From positions 1 through 5,424 of the forward strand of contig JAQURI010000103.1 in NCBI GenBank assembly GCA_028715665.1: DNA of 5,424 nucleotides, in the 5' to 3' direction. This DNA is from Candidatus Ratteibacteria bacterium. Lineage in GTDB: Bacteria > CAIJMQ01. Below the pieces are notes generated by a model, which saw nothing but the letters and a program-made list of their open reading frames with translations, was not told the origin of the DNA and did no database searches. Shown here in pieces: positions 5,412 through 5,424 of this stretch. Within the stretch, counting starts at the first letter, position 1. Every line of letters starts with the position of its first letter. Made by a program: the position numbers and the translations under genes.

Positions 5412-5424
5412 ATGGATAAAAACT
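5412..5424 (+). CDS. Start of an unidentified gene (cut by the right edge)
   Basis: Only ATG and the codons for Asp, Lys and Asn plus one base are visible. The strong ribosome binding site and the 14-base gap after the pilin stop codon support a real start and co-transcription. By position it could be another pilin-like or assembly gene, but the four residues do not identify it. Confidence 0.6.

Overview
The window is a low-GC, tightly packed, entirely plus-strand stretch that carries core parts of a type IV filament machine (type II secretion or type IV pilus) with a two-component system set among them. In order it holds: the C-terminal part of a GspE/PilB assembly ATPase (cut by the left edge), a complete GspF/PilC inner-membrane platform protein, an NtrC/PilR-type sigma-54-activating response regulator, a small membrane histidine kinase, a complete GspG/PilA-type pilin, and the first four codons of another gene. 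No RNA gene, CRISPR array or transposase was seen.

How the genes fit together: the ATPase drives the platform protein, which assembles pilin subunits into a filament. The kinase would phosphorylate the regulator, which has an intact GAFTGA motif for sigma-54 contact. A good -24/-12 sigma-54 promoter lies directly upstream of the pilin gene, so kinase and regulator probably control pilin expression. The ATPase - platform - regulator/kinase - pilin order recalls the pilB-pilT-pilC-pilS-pilR-pilA clusters of Myxococcus and Geobacter, but here pilT is absent and the regulator precedes the kinase. A sigma-70-like promoter just upstream suggests the pilin gene may have tandem promoters.

The least ordinary content is between the genes. 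The three spacers after gspF, after the regulator and after the kinase each hold a degenerate array with a 7 (sometimes 8) base period. A purine-rich CAG-based left arm is followed by a CTG-based right arm, so each can fold back on itself. The arrays bracket the two regulatory genes, and the third runs over the kinase stop codon and supplies its last codons. The gspE-gspF and pilin-next gene spacers lack such arrays. The two genes that follow arrays 1 and 2 also lack a usable Shine-Dalgarno sequence, whereas gspF, the pilin gene and the last gene have strong ones.

Organism: a diderm bacterium is implied by the secretion/pilus genes. Low GC, intergenic low-complexity repeats and divergent but clear family members would fit an uncultured candidate phylum (for example the Omnitrophota or Elusimicrobiota kind), but this is a guess from general character, not from a marker gene.
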